Positions 44,817 through 53,670 of a stretch of 64,000 bases of DNA are shown here, piece after piece; within the stretch, counting starts at the first letter, position 1, and each line of letters opens with the position of its first letter. Below the pieces are notes generated by a model. The model did no database searches. It saw only the letters and a program-made list of their open reading frames with translations, and was not told where the DNA came from. The position numbers and the translations under genes were made by a program. Source of the stretch: Hymenobacter sp. BT188 (GTDB lineage: Bacteria > Bacteroidota > Bacteroidia > Cytophagales > Hymenobacteraceae); the NCBI RefSeq assembly GCF_014333585.1, contig NZ_JACSCW010000001.1:620001-684000 (forward strand), written 5' to 3'.

Positions 44817-45788
44817 ATGCCGCAAGCTACCGCCAGTAATAATATTCGCCTGGGCTTATTTGTGGCTGTGGGAGTGGGCTGCCTGATGGCGGTCTTGTTT
44901 CTGCTGGGGCGCAAGCAGAACCTATTCGGGTCGTCGCTGGAGGTGATGGCCGATTTTCGCAATGTATCGGGTCTGCTGATCGGCAACAACGTGCGGCTGG
45001 CTGGCATCGACGTTGGTACCGTGCGCCGCATCCAGATTCAGAATGACAGCACGGTGCGCGTAGTAATGCACCTGAACCGCGACGTACAGCCTTTTGTAAA
45101 GAAGAATGCCGTGGCTTCCATTGGTACCGACGGCTTGGTGGGGAATACGATTGTGAACCTGAGTGCCGTGGCCGCGCCCGCTCCGCCCGTTGAGCCCGGC
45201 GACGTGCTGCGTACCAAAAAGCCCCTGGCCGTGGCGGATATGCTCAATACGCTCGACATATCGAACAAAAACCTGGTGGGCATTACACAGGACCTGCGCC
45301 AGATTACGAGCAAACTCAATGGCAGCAAGGCTATTTGGCAGATTTTGGACGACCAGAAATTGGCTGAAAATCTGGGCGCATCGCTACGTCGCGCCGCCAG
45401 CGCAACGGCCTCTTTGCAGGCTTCCGCCGTCGATCTGCAGAATATCACCAACGACGTGCGCCGAGGACGCGGTCCGGCGGGCTACCTGCTCACCGACACA
45501 GCCTTCGCCGGCCGGATGCGCTATACCACGCGCCAGCTCGCCAGCTCTTCCGATACGCTAGCCGCAACAATGGCATCTCTGAAACAGCAGGTGCAAACCA
45601 GCGGTGGCCCCCTCAATACCTTGCTGGTTGATACCGCCATGAGCCAACAGCTGCGCCGGACGCTGCAAAACGTGGAAAAAGGAACTGAGGGCTTCAACCA
45701 AAGCATGGAAGCTTTGCAGCACAATTTCCTGCTGCGGGGCTACTTTCGTCGGCAGCAAAAGAAACAGGCCCAAGCTGCCACGCCTTAG
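44817..45788 (+). CDS. mlaD: MCE-domain lipid-binding protein, MlaD
   Basis: 323 residues. N-terminal membrane anchor RLGLFVAVGVGCLMAVLFLL (about 11-30), one MCE domain about 38-115 (VMADFRNVSGLLIGNNVRLA, ASIGTDGLVGNTIVNL), then a long helical tail to about 310 with Gln/Leu-rich periodicity. Periplasmic hexamer that binds phospholipid for MlaFE. Bacteroidota MlaD proteins carry such a longer C-terminal helix. Followed by the family C repeat and the convergent L,D-transpeptidase. Confidence 0.9.
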   Translation: MPQATASNNIRLGLFVAVGVGCLMAVLFLLGRKQNLFGSSLEVMADFRNVSGLLIGNNVRLAGIDVGTVRRIQIQNDSTVRVVMHLNRDVQPFVKKNAVASIGTDGLVGNTIVNLSAVAAPAPPVEPGDVLRTKKPLAVADMLNTLDISNKNLVGITQDLRQITSKLNGSKAIWQILDDQKLAENLGASLRRAASATASLQASAVDLQNITNDVRRGRGPAGYLLTDTAFAGRMRYTTRQLASSSDTLAATMASLKQQVQTSGGPLNTLLVDTAMSQQLRRTLQNVEKGTEGFNQSMEALQHNFLLRGYFRRQQKKQAQAATP

Positions 45789-45815
45789 AAACGGTTGGAG
45801 GTAGTTTGGCTACTA

Positions 45816-45946
45816 CCCGAACGAGGTAGAGACGCGACACTTCGCGTCTCGTCGTTGCTGAGGTTGTAATGATTGGACTTGGGGTTCAGGCCGTTCAAAG
45901 ACCGCAACGACGAGACGCGAAGTGTCGCGTCTCTACCTCGTTCGGG
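45816..45946. repeat. Long perfect inverted repeat, family C copy 2
   Basis: 42-bp arms (45816-45857, 45905-45946) are perfect inverted copies round a 47-nt centre. Each arm itself contains a short palindrome (AGACGCGACACTTCGCGTCT). It sits between convergent mlaD and L,D-transpeptidase genes and can act as a bidirectional terminator. No coding capacity. Confidence 0.92.
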
Positions 45947-45974
45947 CAAGCAGTGGTTGAAAAAGCAGGAAGCT

Positions 45975-47483
45975 CTACTCAATCGGGGCTACCAGTAAGC
46001 GCAGACTATTTTGGGGGGCAAATAATTGCCGCCGTAAAGCTTCGTCGCGGCTGTATATATCGGGATAGAATTTGAGCTCGCCCGCTACAACGGCGCACGT
46101 GGCGTAGCGCACATGAAAGGGCATCGGACGCCGAAGAGTAATGGTGCGCGGCTTGGGGGCGGCTTCGCATTCCGCTTCCGAAGGTAGTGCTACGCTGGTG
46201 CTATCGGGGCCGAGCAGATAGGCGGCCAGCCGCATGGGGCGCTCCGTGCGCAGGCAGCCGTGCCCCAAGGCTCTGTTGGCCAACTCAAAGTCGCTGGTTT
46301 CGGAGGTGGCGTGCAGATACACGGAGTAGGGGTTGGCAAAGCGAAAGATGATGTTGCCCAGCGTATTGCCGCACCCCGGATTCTGCCGAATACTATAAGG
46401 AAAGTTCTTGGCTGTCACGTGCTGCCACTTCACCGTAGCCGGATCTACGCGGCGGCCTTTGGCATCGTAGAGGGAGTAGTTGTTTTCGGCCAAAAAATCG
46501 TGCTCCGACGGATATTTGGCGTTTTCCTGCAGGTAAGGCAGTATTTCGGTGGTGGCAATACTATGAGGCACGTGCCATTCCGGCGCCACCGTGAACGAGG
46601 TAAGCCGGCTGCTAAGCGTGGGCGTGGGGCTTTCGGAGCGGCCAACCACGAGGCGGTGGGTTTGGCGTACACGGCCATTGTCCACTACTTCCATAGCGTA
46701 CGCGGCCAGATTTATCAGTACGTAAGTCGAATCGGGAATAGCGTCCCAACGCCAGCGCTCCAGGGTGAGGACTATCTGTTCCGTCCGTCGTTGCCGCGCG
46801 ATGGAATCAGCGCCTTTGGGTTGCTGCCGCCACCGTACCAGTGCCTGTTGGAGCTGCTGGTACTCGCGGTGGCGGGGCTGGCATCGCAGCAGCGCCGCCG
46901 CAAAGTCGGGCGCTTCGAGGGCGCGGCTTACCCATGCAACCGGGTCGAATGGCCCTTCCACCTTTTCCAAGGGCGACGGAACAAAGGCGTGTAATTGCCC
47001 CCGGCGCAGGTGCTTGGCAAACTGCACCAAGCCATCGGTGAGCAACACCTCAAAGCGAGCCTGCTGGGCTTGCTTGCGCACAACGGACGTGGGCCAGGTC
47101 AGCGAATCGGTGAGGGCTAACAGGGCCGGCGCATGATAGGCGCTGGGCTGCAAGCCATAGTCTTCGGCCCCGGCCAGCAACGCCAGGGCAGCGCGACCAT
47201 TGGCACTGGGCTGCTGGCTGGTGCTCCAGGCCGGCACAAAACGGCGCTTTGCGTAAAAAATGCGTGCTTCTTTTGGGTCAATTGCGGGCTGCTGATGCTG
47301 AGCCCACGCTGCTCTAGGCCGTAGCAGACTCTGAATACGGGCGGCCAGCGCCTTCGGCGTAGTTTGGCTGACCTCCGCACTGATACTATTGCGCCCGATA
47401 TACGCATTCGGAGCTGGAACTGCCCGCAGGGAGGGCAGCATCGTGAGCAGCAAGGCAAGAAACCAGCGCCGGTATATATGCAT
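45975..47483 (-). CDS. L,D-transpeptidase, YcbB/LdtD-like
   Basis: 502 residues with a signal peptide (RRWFLALLLTMLPSLRAVPA, 5-24). YcbB-type order: an N-terminal scaffold region (FYAKRRFVPAWS, about 76), a peptidoglycan-binding-like middle, and the YkuD catalytic domain from about 250 (RRTEQIVLTLERWRWD; VGRSESPTPTLSSRLTSFTV; VYLHATSE; GHGCLRTERP with catalytic Cys about 409). The Ser usually preceding HGC is Gly here. Forms meso-diaminopimelate cross-links in peptidoglycan in the periplasm. Confidence 0.87.
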   Translation of the reverse strand: MHIYRRWFLALLLTMLPSLRAVPAPNAYIGRNSISAEVSQTTPKALAARIQSLLRPRAAWAQHQQPAIDPKEARIFYAKRRFVPAWSTSQQPSANGRAALALLAGAEDYGLQPSAYHAPALLALTDSLTWPTSVVRKQAQQARFEVLLTDGLVQFAKHLRRGQLHAFVPSPLEKVEGPFDPVAWVSRALEAPDFAAALLRCQPRHREYQQLQQALVRWRQQPKGADSIARQRRTEQIVLTLERWRWDAIPDSTYVLINLAAYAMEVVDNGRVRQTHRLVVGRSESPTPTLSSRLTSFTVAPEWHVPHSIATTEILPYLQENAKYPSEHDFLAENNYSLYDAKGRRVDPATVKWQHVTAKNFPYSIRQNPGCGNTLGNIIFRFANPYSVYLHATSETSDFELANRALGHGCLRTERPMRLAAYLLGPDSTSVALPSEAECEAAPKPRTITLRRPMPFHVRYATCAVVAGELKFYPDIYSRDEALRRQLFAPQNSLRLLVAPIE

Positions 47484-47542
47484 AGTCAGAGTTAGAGATG
47501 AAGTCGATAGGAAAGAGTTGGCCGAAAACTGCTGGCTTACCC

Positions 47543-48367
47543 TTATTTATTAGTAGGCAACACCAACACCGGCACCGGGCTGCGGCGTAGGATCTGGGCC
47601 GTGATGCTGCGGTGAAAAAGCCCCCCAAGAAACGTATGCGGCCGCGCCAGCATCACTATCAGTTGGGCCTGCAGCTCCGATGCGGCGTGCAGAATACCGT
47701 CAGCGGGCGCTTCTTCGCACACCTCGTACAGGCTATTACTGGAAAGGCTGCCAAATAACCCTGTGCGTTGCACCGAAGCCAGCCCCACTTCCGCCTGCGA
47801 CGGGCCAGAGCCGGAGGTAACGTGCACCACCGTAGTCGTAGGCTGCAGCGCCTTAAACAGCTCTTCTAACTCCAGCGAAGGCGCGCTCAACGTGAAAGGA
47901 TGCGCATCGGTGGCCACCACTATACGCTGCGGCAGCTCCGTATCGTGCCAGCTCTCAGGCACCACCAGCAGGGGATGATGCGCGTCCTGCAGAATGGGGA
48001 GCGCACGGTTGCCCACCAGTCGGTCCAGCACGTTATCAGGTTCCTCGCGCCCCAGCGCCAGCAGCAAAGGATGGTGTTGCTGCACCACGTTGGCTAGTGC
48101 CGTACTCAACACATCAACAACTACTTCGGTATCAGCCGGAACAGGCAACGTGCTGGCCCGCTGCACCATATTCGTCATGATTTCCTGGCGGCTGGCTACC
48201 AGAATAGGTGCCGCCACCATCGATATCTCCGGTTCGAGCACCGGGTCCAGAAAAACATGTAGCAGCACTAGGCGCCCATCCAGGCGTTGGGCGAGTCGGG
48301 TGGTATACGTCAGCGCCGCCTCAGCGGAGCGCGACAAATCGGTCATAACTACGAATGTCGGTTGCAT
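47543..48367 (-). CDS. Tandem universal stress protein (UspA family)
   Basis: 274 residues from ATG 48367 (a TTG two codons upstream is less likely). Two Usp folds, FVVMTDLSRSAEAALTYTTR at the start and VPVLVLPTNK at the end. No G-2x-G-9x-G(S/T) nucleotide motif. Paralogue of the protein at 41838-42710; the two bracket the mla and L,D-transpeptidase genes. The palindrome at 48639-48658 lies about 275 nt upstream. Confidence 0.82.
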   Translation of the reverse strand: MQPTFVVMTDLSRSAEAALTYTTRLAQRLDGRLVLLHVFLDPVLEPEISMVAAPILVASRQEIMTNMVQRASTLPVPADTEVVVDVLSTALANVVQQHHPLLLALGREEPDNVLDRLVGNRALPILQDAHHPLLVVPESWHDTELPQRIVVATDAHPFTLSAPSLELEELFKALQPTTTVVHVTSGSGPSQAEVGLASVQRTGLFGSLSSNSLYEVCEEAPADGILHAASELQAQLIVMLARPHTFLGGLFHRSITAQILRRSPVPVLVLPTNK

Positions 48368-48863
48368 AGCCAATAGGTTTGCTTGAGCGAAGAAAGAGGA
48401 GCAGAGTAGGGGAAAAGCGGAAACAATTTGCTAGTGTAAAGCAGAAGTTGACCAATATTTAAAGATCGTCAATTTCTTCTGCCTGTAAAATGATGACTGT
48501 CAAATGAATAAATGACATATCTCACGCCAGAAGAGTACTATTTTCTGTTGGGACTTTCCTCGTCTTTCCCTCTTGGTATTCCCCCTTATTCCATCACATC
48601 AAGAGGTAATTACCCCGCGTTACTGGTCCAAAGAGGGCGTACATACTGATGTATGTACATTAATTTTCTTTAATAAAAGCCCCTTGCTATATAATTCAAC
48701 TATCAGATAGTCAAGTGTTTAAATAAAATAATGGATACATGATTTTGGTTATAGTTGAGCTTTAATGGCATTATAACCTCCTCTTAATATCACTTTAATT
48801 AGGGTGTTTTTGCTTTGTCTCTATTCTAAAAGCCCAGTCTAGAAACAAACCAAGAACACCTAT
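48368..48863. other. Divergent, partly AT-rich intergenic region
   Basis: No gene. Contains GTACATAC-TGAT-GTATGTAC (48639-48658), an 8-bp-arm inverted repeat that overlaps the 12-mer ATGTATGTACAT also seen at 40259. Promoters of both flanking Usp genes must lie here; none could be assigned with confidence. Confidence 0.5.
48639..48658. promoter_or_regulatory. Inverted repeat, candidate operator
   Basis: GTACATAC and GTATGTAC arms with a TGAT spacer. Same sequence type as 40244-40270 and 63612-63637, all upstream of genes. Confidence 0.4.
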
Positions 48864-49682
48864 ATGAAAAAAATAGTAATTCCAACCGAGCTAACACTAT
48901 ACTCCCTAAATCTGGTCAAACACGCGCTTACCCTGCTAAAAGGGGAGACCTGCGAGATTATACTGTTGCACCATACGCCTTTACCCGATTCTATTACCGA
49001 GTTGCTGCTGTTGCCGCGCGAAGCTGAGAAGGCTCGGGAGCCCGATGCGGAGTTTAAGAAGGCTCTGGAGCGGCTAAAAAAATCCTACGCCCTCGAGATA
49101 CACAGTATTCGCGTAGTTCATCTCTGCTGCGATACCTCCCTGACGATCAAAAATTTCGTCAGTGGCAATCAGATTGATCTGATAATGAGCCCCGTATCGC
49201 TTACGAACCCGTCAGAGGCCATGCGTCATTTCAGCAGCCTGGTGCAGGATATTTCCTTTCCGGTTTTATACATCCCCGAGTTTTTTGAAACCACTCAGTT
49301 CCGCAAAATCGCCTTTGTGCTGGATGCGGAAGTCCGTACGAATACCCTGCCCGACAAAACGCTGGTGGACCTGCTGTGTAGGAATGATTACCACGTTACG
49401 TTCCTGCTGGTGTTTGCCCCCGGCACCAGCACAGTCAAGCTGAAGCAGGCGCTGGATGAGCTGTATGCGGCCCCCGTGCTGCAGGGCGTCGAGTTCTCGG
49501 TGCACCTGCAGCAGCAGCGCGACCTGACGACCGGCGTGGTTTCTTTTATTGAAGAGTTTGAAGTGGACTTGGTCGTTACCTGCAAAAAGCGAAGTATGCT
49601 CGACTACCTGCGCGTAGGGCGCAGCCGCAGCGTCCGTGATAAAGCCATCAACACGAAAGTGCCCTGCCTTTCGGTCGCGTAG
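48864..49682 (+). CDS. Universal-stress-like protein (divergent UspA family)
   Basis: 272 residues. MKKIVIPTELTLYSLNLVKH gives the first Usp strand-helix; ISFPVLYIPEFF closes domain one; the second half (RKIAFVLDAEVRTNTLPDKT to TKVPCLSVA) has the same length as a second Usp fold but weak motifs. It differs in sequence from the two paralogues nearby. 53 nt upstream of the bestrophin-like gene and likely co-transcribed with it. Confidence 0.7.
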   Translation: MKKIVIPTELTLYSLNLVKHALTLLKGETCEIILLHHTPLPDSITELLLLPREAEKAREPDAEFKKALERLKKSYALEIHSIRVVHLCCDTSLTIKNFVSGNQIDLIMSPVSLTNPSEAMRHFSSLVQDISFPVLYIPEFFETTQFRKIAFVLDAEVRTNTLPDKTLVDLLCRNDYHVTFLLVFAPGTSTVKLKQALDELYAAPVLQGVEFSVHLQQQRDLTTGVVSFIEEFEVDLVVTCKKRSMLDYLRVGRSRSVRDKAINTKVPCLSVA

Positions 49683-49735
49683 CGAGCGCCAAACATTGCC
49701 ATGCATTTCTGCTAACGCTTAGTAACGAACCATTT

Positions 49736-50650
49736 ATGTTATTGAAGACCAAAATTCCGCTTAGCTACGTTTTTGGGAAAATACAGAAGGAAGTCCTGTT
49801 TGTATTCGTCTACGCCACGTTAATCGCGGTAGAAGATCATTTTTTTCATATTATGTCGCTCTCCCTGCCGCTGAGCGTTCCCATGGTGCTTGGCACGGTG
49901 CTTTCGCTGCTGCTGGCATTTAAGTCGAACCAGGCCTACGACCGGTGGTGGGAGGCTCGCATTGTTTGGGGGGCAATTGTAAACGACTCACGCTCCCTGA
50001 TCCGCCAGGTGCTCTGCTTTGCCGACGCGCCCTACGCTCCGCAGGAAGTTCACGCTTGGGTGGAGCGCTTCACAAACCGGCAAATTGCCTGGAGCTACAG
50101 CCTTGGGATGGCCCTGCGCAATAAAATGGATGTGGAGAAAATTCGCCGCTATCTGGCGCCCGAAGAACTTGCTTTTATCACCAAACACGATAACATACCC
50201 AACGCGTTGCTGGAGTTGCACGCCCGGGATCTGCGCTACGCCTTGAACGAGGGCTGGGTGAACAGCTACCAGCAGGTAGAACTCGATGCCACCCTAACCC
50301 GGCTAACCGATTCTATGGGCAAGTGTGAGCGTATAAAAAACACCGTTTTTCCGGTGACCTACACGCTGTATACCCACTTTTCCCTGTTCTTTTTTGTGAT
50401 GTTGCTGCCCTTTGCTCTACTTGAGATATTCGGCGTACTGGAAGTATTGATGGTTGTAGCCATCTCATCCTCGTTTTTCCTAATCGAGAAGATGGCCATT
50501 CACCTGCAAGACCCCTTCGAAGGCAAGCCCACGGATACCCCAGTGACGGCTATTGCACGCACCATTGAGGTGAACCTAAAGCAGATGATTGGCGACAAGA
50601 ATCTGCCAAAAGACAATACGCCACTCGCCAGCACGTACTATGTAATGTGA
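49736..50650 (+). CDS. Bestrophin-family channel protein (YneE-like)
   Basis: 304-residue inner-membrane protein. Bestrophin pattern: LLLAFKSNQAYDRWWEARIV (about 60-79) then WGAIVNDSRSL, FPVTYTLYTHFSLFFFVMLL (about 202-221) and the cytoplasmic LQDPFEGKPTDTP (about 259-271). Bacterial members form pentameric ion channels. WGAIVND is encoded by a dispersed motif. Ends before a strong bidirectional hairpin. Confidence 0.87.
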   Translation: MLLKTKIPLSYVFGKIQKEVLFVFVYATLIAVEDHFFHIMSLSLPLSVPMVLGTVLSLLLAFKSNQAYDRWWEARIVWGAIVNDSRSLIRQVLCFADAPYAPQEVHAWVERFTNRQIAWSYSLGMALRNKMDVEKIRRYLAPEELAFITKHDNIPNALLELHARDLRYALNEGWVNSYQQVELDATLTRLTDSMGKCERIKNTVFPVTYTLYTHFSLFFFVMLLPFALLEIFGVLEVLMVVAISSSFFLIEKMAIHLQDPFEGKPTDTPVTAIARTIEVNLKQMIGDKNLPKDNTPLASTYYVM

Positions 50651-50985
50651 GGACACCATAAGCACACCAACAAGGTGAAACTTTGCGTGCAGGTTATAGG
50701 CTGATGCTTACCGAAACCACTCTAGCATAGCCTTTAAGGTAGCTTGTCTCATAACAACAAAAAGCCCCGCTTACCTCACTTTGACTAGTTAAGTCAAAGT
50801 GAGGTAAGCAGGGCTTTACTAATATTTAGCTGGCAATAGTTGACTTAGAACGACGCTTACTTGCTCATTGAAGCCGTTTAGGAATTCGTATGATAGTCAG
50901 CCTTGACCTGCGGACGCCAGATCCAGATGAGGCATGATTCTAAAGTGTTTTAAGGGACTTCCTACACATCTTTTACATCCTTCTC
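50651..50985. other. Convergent intergenic region
   Basis: No gene. It holds the hairpin at 50761-50817; the rest is featureless. Confidence 0.5.
50761..50817. terminator. Long bidirectional terminator hairpin
   Basis: 26-bp arms (50761-50786 and 50792-50817) with one mismatch and a 5-nt loop; A-run and T-run ends. Between the convergent bestrophin and gamma-glutamyltransferase genes. Confidence 0.88.
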
Positions 50986-52866
50986 CTACCAGCCAATGCC
51001 GTAATCTTCGCCGTGGTTGCTGGAGCCGCCCCACAGACTGCCGTGTTTCCAGTCAAAGTAAATGGCATTAATGGGTCCGCTGGTGCGCTCGTCAAAGCTC
51101 ATGGTGTAGCCGAGCTTTTTCAGTTCTGCCCGCACCGGTTCAGGGGTGCTGTTGTTGAGCAGAATGTGGCCCGGTTTGGGTTTGCGGTCGTCGGTTTTGG
51201 AACCGCCTAGTGAGAGCCACAGCTGGTTGGTGTTAAAGTTGGGAGCCTCCGAGGCTTGCTGTACGGTCATACCGAATTCCACCACGTTCAGAAAAAACTG
51301 CAGTAGGTTCTGGTCTTGGGTGTCGCCGCCCTGCACGGCAAAAGATAGAAAAGGCTTGCCATCTTTGAGTGCCATCGAGGGCGTTAAGGTGACGCGGGGG
51401 CGTTTGCCGGGGGCTACCACGTTAAACGGGTTCAGGGTGGGGTCCAGCACAAAGCTTTGCATACGCTGGCTCATGCCCACCCCAGTGTTGCCCGCAATGC
51501 AGGCAGGCAGCCAACCGCCACTGGGCGTAATAGACACCACCCAGCCTTCTTTGTCGGCCGCCTCCATGGTGGTCGTGCCTAGCCATAGGCGCTCTTGGTA
51601 CTCGGGGGTAGAAGAATTGTTGCCCACGTCGTGTTTTGGGGCGAAGTTTCGTTTGGTGGTATCCATCTCGTAGCCACGGGCTTTGAGCAGTTTCAGGTAC
51701 GGGTTTTTCTTGCCCTCAAACGGGTAGGGGTCGCCGGGGCCAATGCGGGGGTCGTTTTTCTGGTATTGGATAAGCCGCGCCCGCTGCTTAGCGTAGGCCT
51801 TGCTGAGTAAGCCCTTGATAGGTTCTTCCGGGGCAGCATGGGAATCACCGTAGTAAAAGTCGCGGTCGGCAAACGAGAGGTTCATGGCCTGATACACCGT
51901 ATGGATGTACTTGGAGCTGTTGTAGCCCATGGCCTTCAGGTCGAAGTTTTCCAGAATATTGAGCCCCTGCAGCATGGCAGGTCCTTGGGTCCATTGCTGC
52001 AGCTTGTACACGTCGATGCCTTTGTAATTGACCATCAGCGGCTCCTCTTCCAAGGGTTTCCAGCGGGCTAAGTCTTGCATGGTAATCAGACCACCCTGTT
52101 CTTTCGAACCTCGGACAAATTCCTGGGCAATGTCGCCGGTATAAAACCGGTCGTAGGCCGCCATGATGGCCTGCTTCCGGCTTTTACCTTGCTTAAGAGC
52201 CGCTTTTTCAGCTTCCACCAGTTTGGTCAGCGTTTGCAGCAGGTTTTGCTGCACAAATATTTCGCCGGCCTCTGGCGCTTCCCGCGGCTGGCCGGGGTGT
52301 GTCAGAAACAGTTTTTTGCTGTACGGCCACTGTTTGAGAAGCTCCTTATTTTTCTCGATGCTGTTGGCTGTCTGTGCTTCTATAGGGTAGCCGGCGGCCA
52401 TTTCCATGGCTGGGGTGAGCACCTGCTCTAGGCTCAGGGTGCCGTAGTTGGCTAGCATATGCATGAGTCCGCCCGGGGTACCAGGCGTAGTAGCGGCCAA
52501 CGGGCCGTTCTCCGGAGGAAAGTTGTACCCTTTGCTTTTGAAGAACTCTGCTGTCGCCCCCGTAGGTGCCACACCCATGGCATTGATGGCAATTACCTTT
52601 TTGGTTTTCGGGTTATAGATAAGGGCCTGAGTTTCCCCGCCCCAACTCAACACATCCCACATAGTACAGGTCGCGGCCAGCATGGCGCAGGCCGCGTCGA
52701 CCGCGTTACCGCCTTTTTGAAACGTCATGGCCCCAGCCGTCGCCGCTAGGGGTTTGCCCGTTATTGCCATCCAGTGCTTGCCGTGCAACGGTGGTTTCTG
52801 GGTCTGTTGGGCTATACTGGGCAACGAAAAGACCAATGGAGCCAGAAGCGCATAGAGAAGTTTCAT
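50986..52866 (-). CDS. ggt: Gamma-glutamyltransferase family protein
   Basis: 626 residues with signal peptide MKLLYALLAPLVFSLPSIAQ. Ntn-hydrolase precursor that cleaves itself before a Thr; the site is LGTTTMEAADKEGWVVSITP (Thr about 430). Large-subunit substrate loop GGNAVDAACAMLAATC (about 52-67) and the small-subunit SGGWLPACIAGNTGVGMSQR are visible, though the usual SPM/GS pattern is altered. Transfers or hydrolyses gamma-glutamyl groups (glutathione) in the periplasm. Divergence from the E. coli enzyme leaves acylase-like activity possible. Confidence 0.85.
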   Translation of the reverse strand: MKLLYALLAPLVFSLPSIAQQTQKPPLHGKHWMAITGKPLAATAGAMTFQKGGNAVDAACAMLAATCTMWDVLSWGGETQALIYNPKTKKVIAINAMGVAPTGATAEFFKSKGYNFPPENGPLAATTPGTPGGLMHMLANYGTLSLEQVLTPAMEMAAGYPIEAQTANSIEKNKELLKQWPYSKKLFLTHPGQPREAPEAGEIFVQQNLLQTLTKLVEAEKAALKQGKSRKQAIMAAYDRFYTGDIAQEFVRGSKEQGGLITMQDLARWKPLEEEPLMVNYKGIDVYKLQQWTQGPAMLQGLNILENFDLKAMGYNSSKYIHTVYQAMNLSFADRDFYYGDSHAAPEEPIKGLLSKAYAKQRARLIQYQKNDPRIGPGDPYPFEGKKNPYLKLLKARGYEMDTTKRNFAPKHDVGNNSSTPEYQERLWLGTTTMEAADKEGWVVSITPSGGWLPACIAGNTGVGMSQRMQSFVLDPTLNPFNVVAPGKRPRVTLTPSMALKDGKPFLSFAVQGGDTQDQNLLQFFLNVVEFGMTVQQASEAPNFNTNQLWLSLGGSKTDDRKPKPGHILLNNSTPEPVRAELKKLGYTMSFDERTSGPINAIYFDWKHGSLWGGSSNHGEDYGIGW

Positions 52867-53151
52867 AACCTGAACGTTTAGTAAGGTAATGGGAGGGTGT
52901 TTCGAGCGTCAGCGCGGAGCATTATTGTACGACGCAATAAGACGACAAAAGCCAGAAAATGAAAGGTTCGCCACTTTTGACGCTCGTTTCAAAGCGTACA
53001 GCGGTCGCGAAGGAGTTTGACATACAGCTAGGTGCCTTCTGCTTCTTCGTTTTTAATGGCCTGCGGGTTTACAGCAATAGTCACCTCAATGCCACGAAGG
53101 AAGCACATACTGGCTGGCAGAAGAACAACAAGTCGTTCGGTAGGGTAAATT

Positions 53152-53186
53152 GGTTCGGTAGTTCAGTTGGTTAAAATGCTGCCCTG
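53152..53186 (+). pseudogene. Partial tRNA-Asp copy, 5' half
   Basis: 35 nt match positions 1-35 of the intact tRNA-Asp at 53318-53391, with two mismatches, but on the opposite strand. The match extends 4 nt upstream and stops within the anticodon loop at CCCTG, just before GTC is complete. No 3' half follows. Confidence 0.85.
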
Positions 53187-53273
53187 AAATAAAGCAGATT
53201 CTTCCTTCTTGGCCCTGCCTTGAGCATCCGAAAGCACCGTAAGGTTAGAAACAGGGTATAAATAGTAAACAAA

Positions 53274-53310
53274 AAGCCCCAAATTGCTGATATACAGCAA
53301 CTTGGGGCTT
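53274..53310 (-). terminator. Terminator of tRNA-Asp
   Basis: AAGCCCCAAATTGCTG (53274-53289) pairs with CAGCAACTTGGGGCTT (53295-53310), one internal mismatch, with an A-run that is a U-run on the minus strand. Confidence 0.85.
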
Positions 53311-53317
53311 ATGCAAG

Positions 53318-53391
53318 CGGTCCGGACGGGACTCGAACCCGCGACCTCCGCCGTGACAGGGCGGCATTCTAACCAACTGAACTACCGAACC
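53318..53391 (-). tRNA. tRNA-Asp (GTC)
   Basis: 74 nt. Acceptor GGTTCGG pairs with CCGGACC (one G-T), D arm GTTCAGTTGGTTAGAAT, anticodon stem CCGCC/GGCGG with loop CTGTCAC giving anticodon GTC, T arm GCGGGTTCGAGTCCCGT, discriminator G. CCA is not encoded. Followed by its own terminator. Confidence 0.95.
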
Positions 53392-53670
53392 AATTACTTT
53401 GTGGGTGAACCGTTTGTTTTTCCCTTAAAGTGCTGCAAAGGTAGGAGGAGGTTTGAGACTGCACAACATAGGGGGCATTTTTTTACAGAAAAAAAGCCAT
53501 TCTGTACGGTTGTGGCTGTTTTTCAGCGACATTGTTTTTTCTAAACTCGATTTGGAGCTACTGATATAGCGGGTGGAGCGGTTTCGCTTACCTTTGCTAA
53601 CTCAGGCTTGAGGCACATTTGTCCAGTCTCAATCCCTTTTTTCGTTATCTGACGCCTATTTCACTCGGCA

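Larger units (their letters stand above)
52867..53317. other. Intergenic region with tRNA remnant
   Basis: No protein gene. Holds the 35-nt tRNA-Asp half at 53152-53186 and the terminator of the intact tRNA at 53274-53310. A 71-codon plus-strand frame at 52959-53174 is not gene-like and runs into the tRNA remnant. Confidence 0.55.

Noticed and set aside
53284..53544. Plus-strand frame with GLEPATSAVTGRHSNQLNYR
   Set aside because: This is the antisense translation of tRNA-Asp, a well-known false protein.
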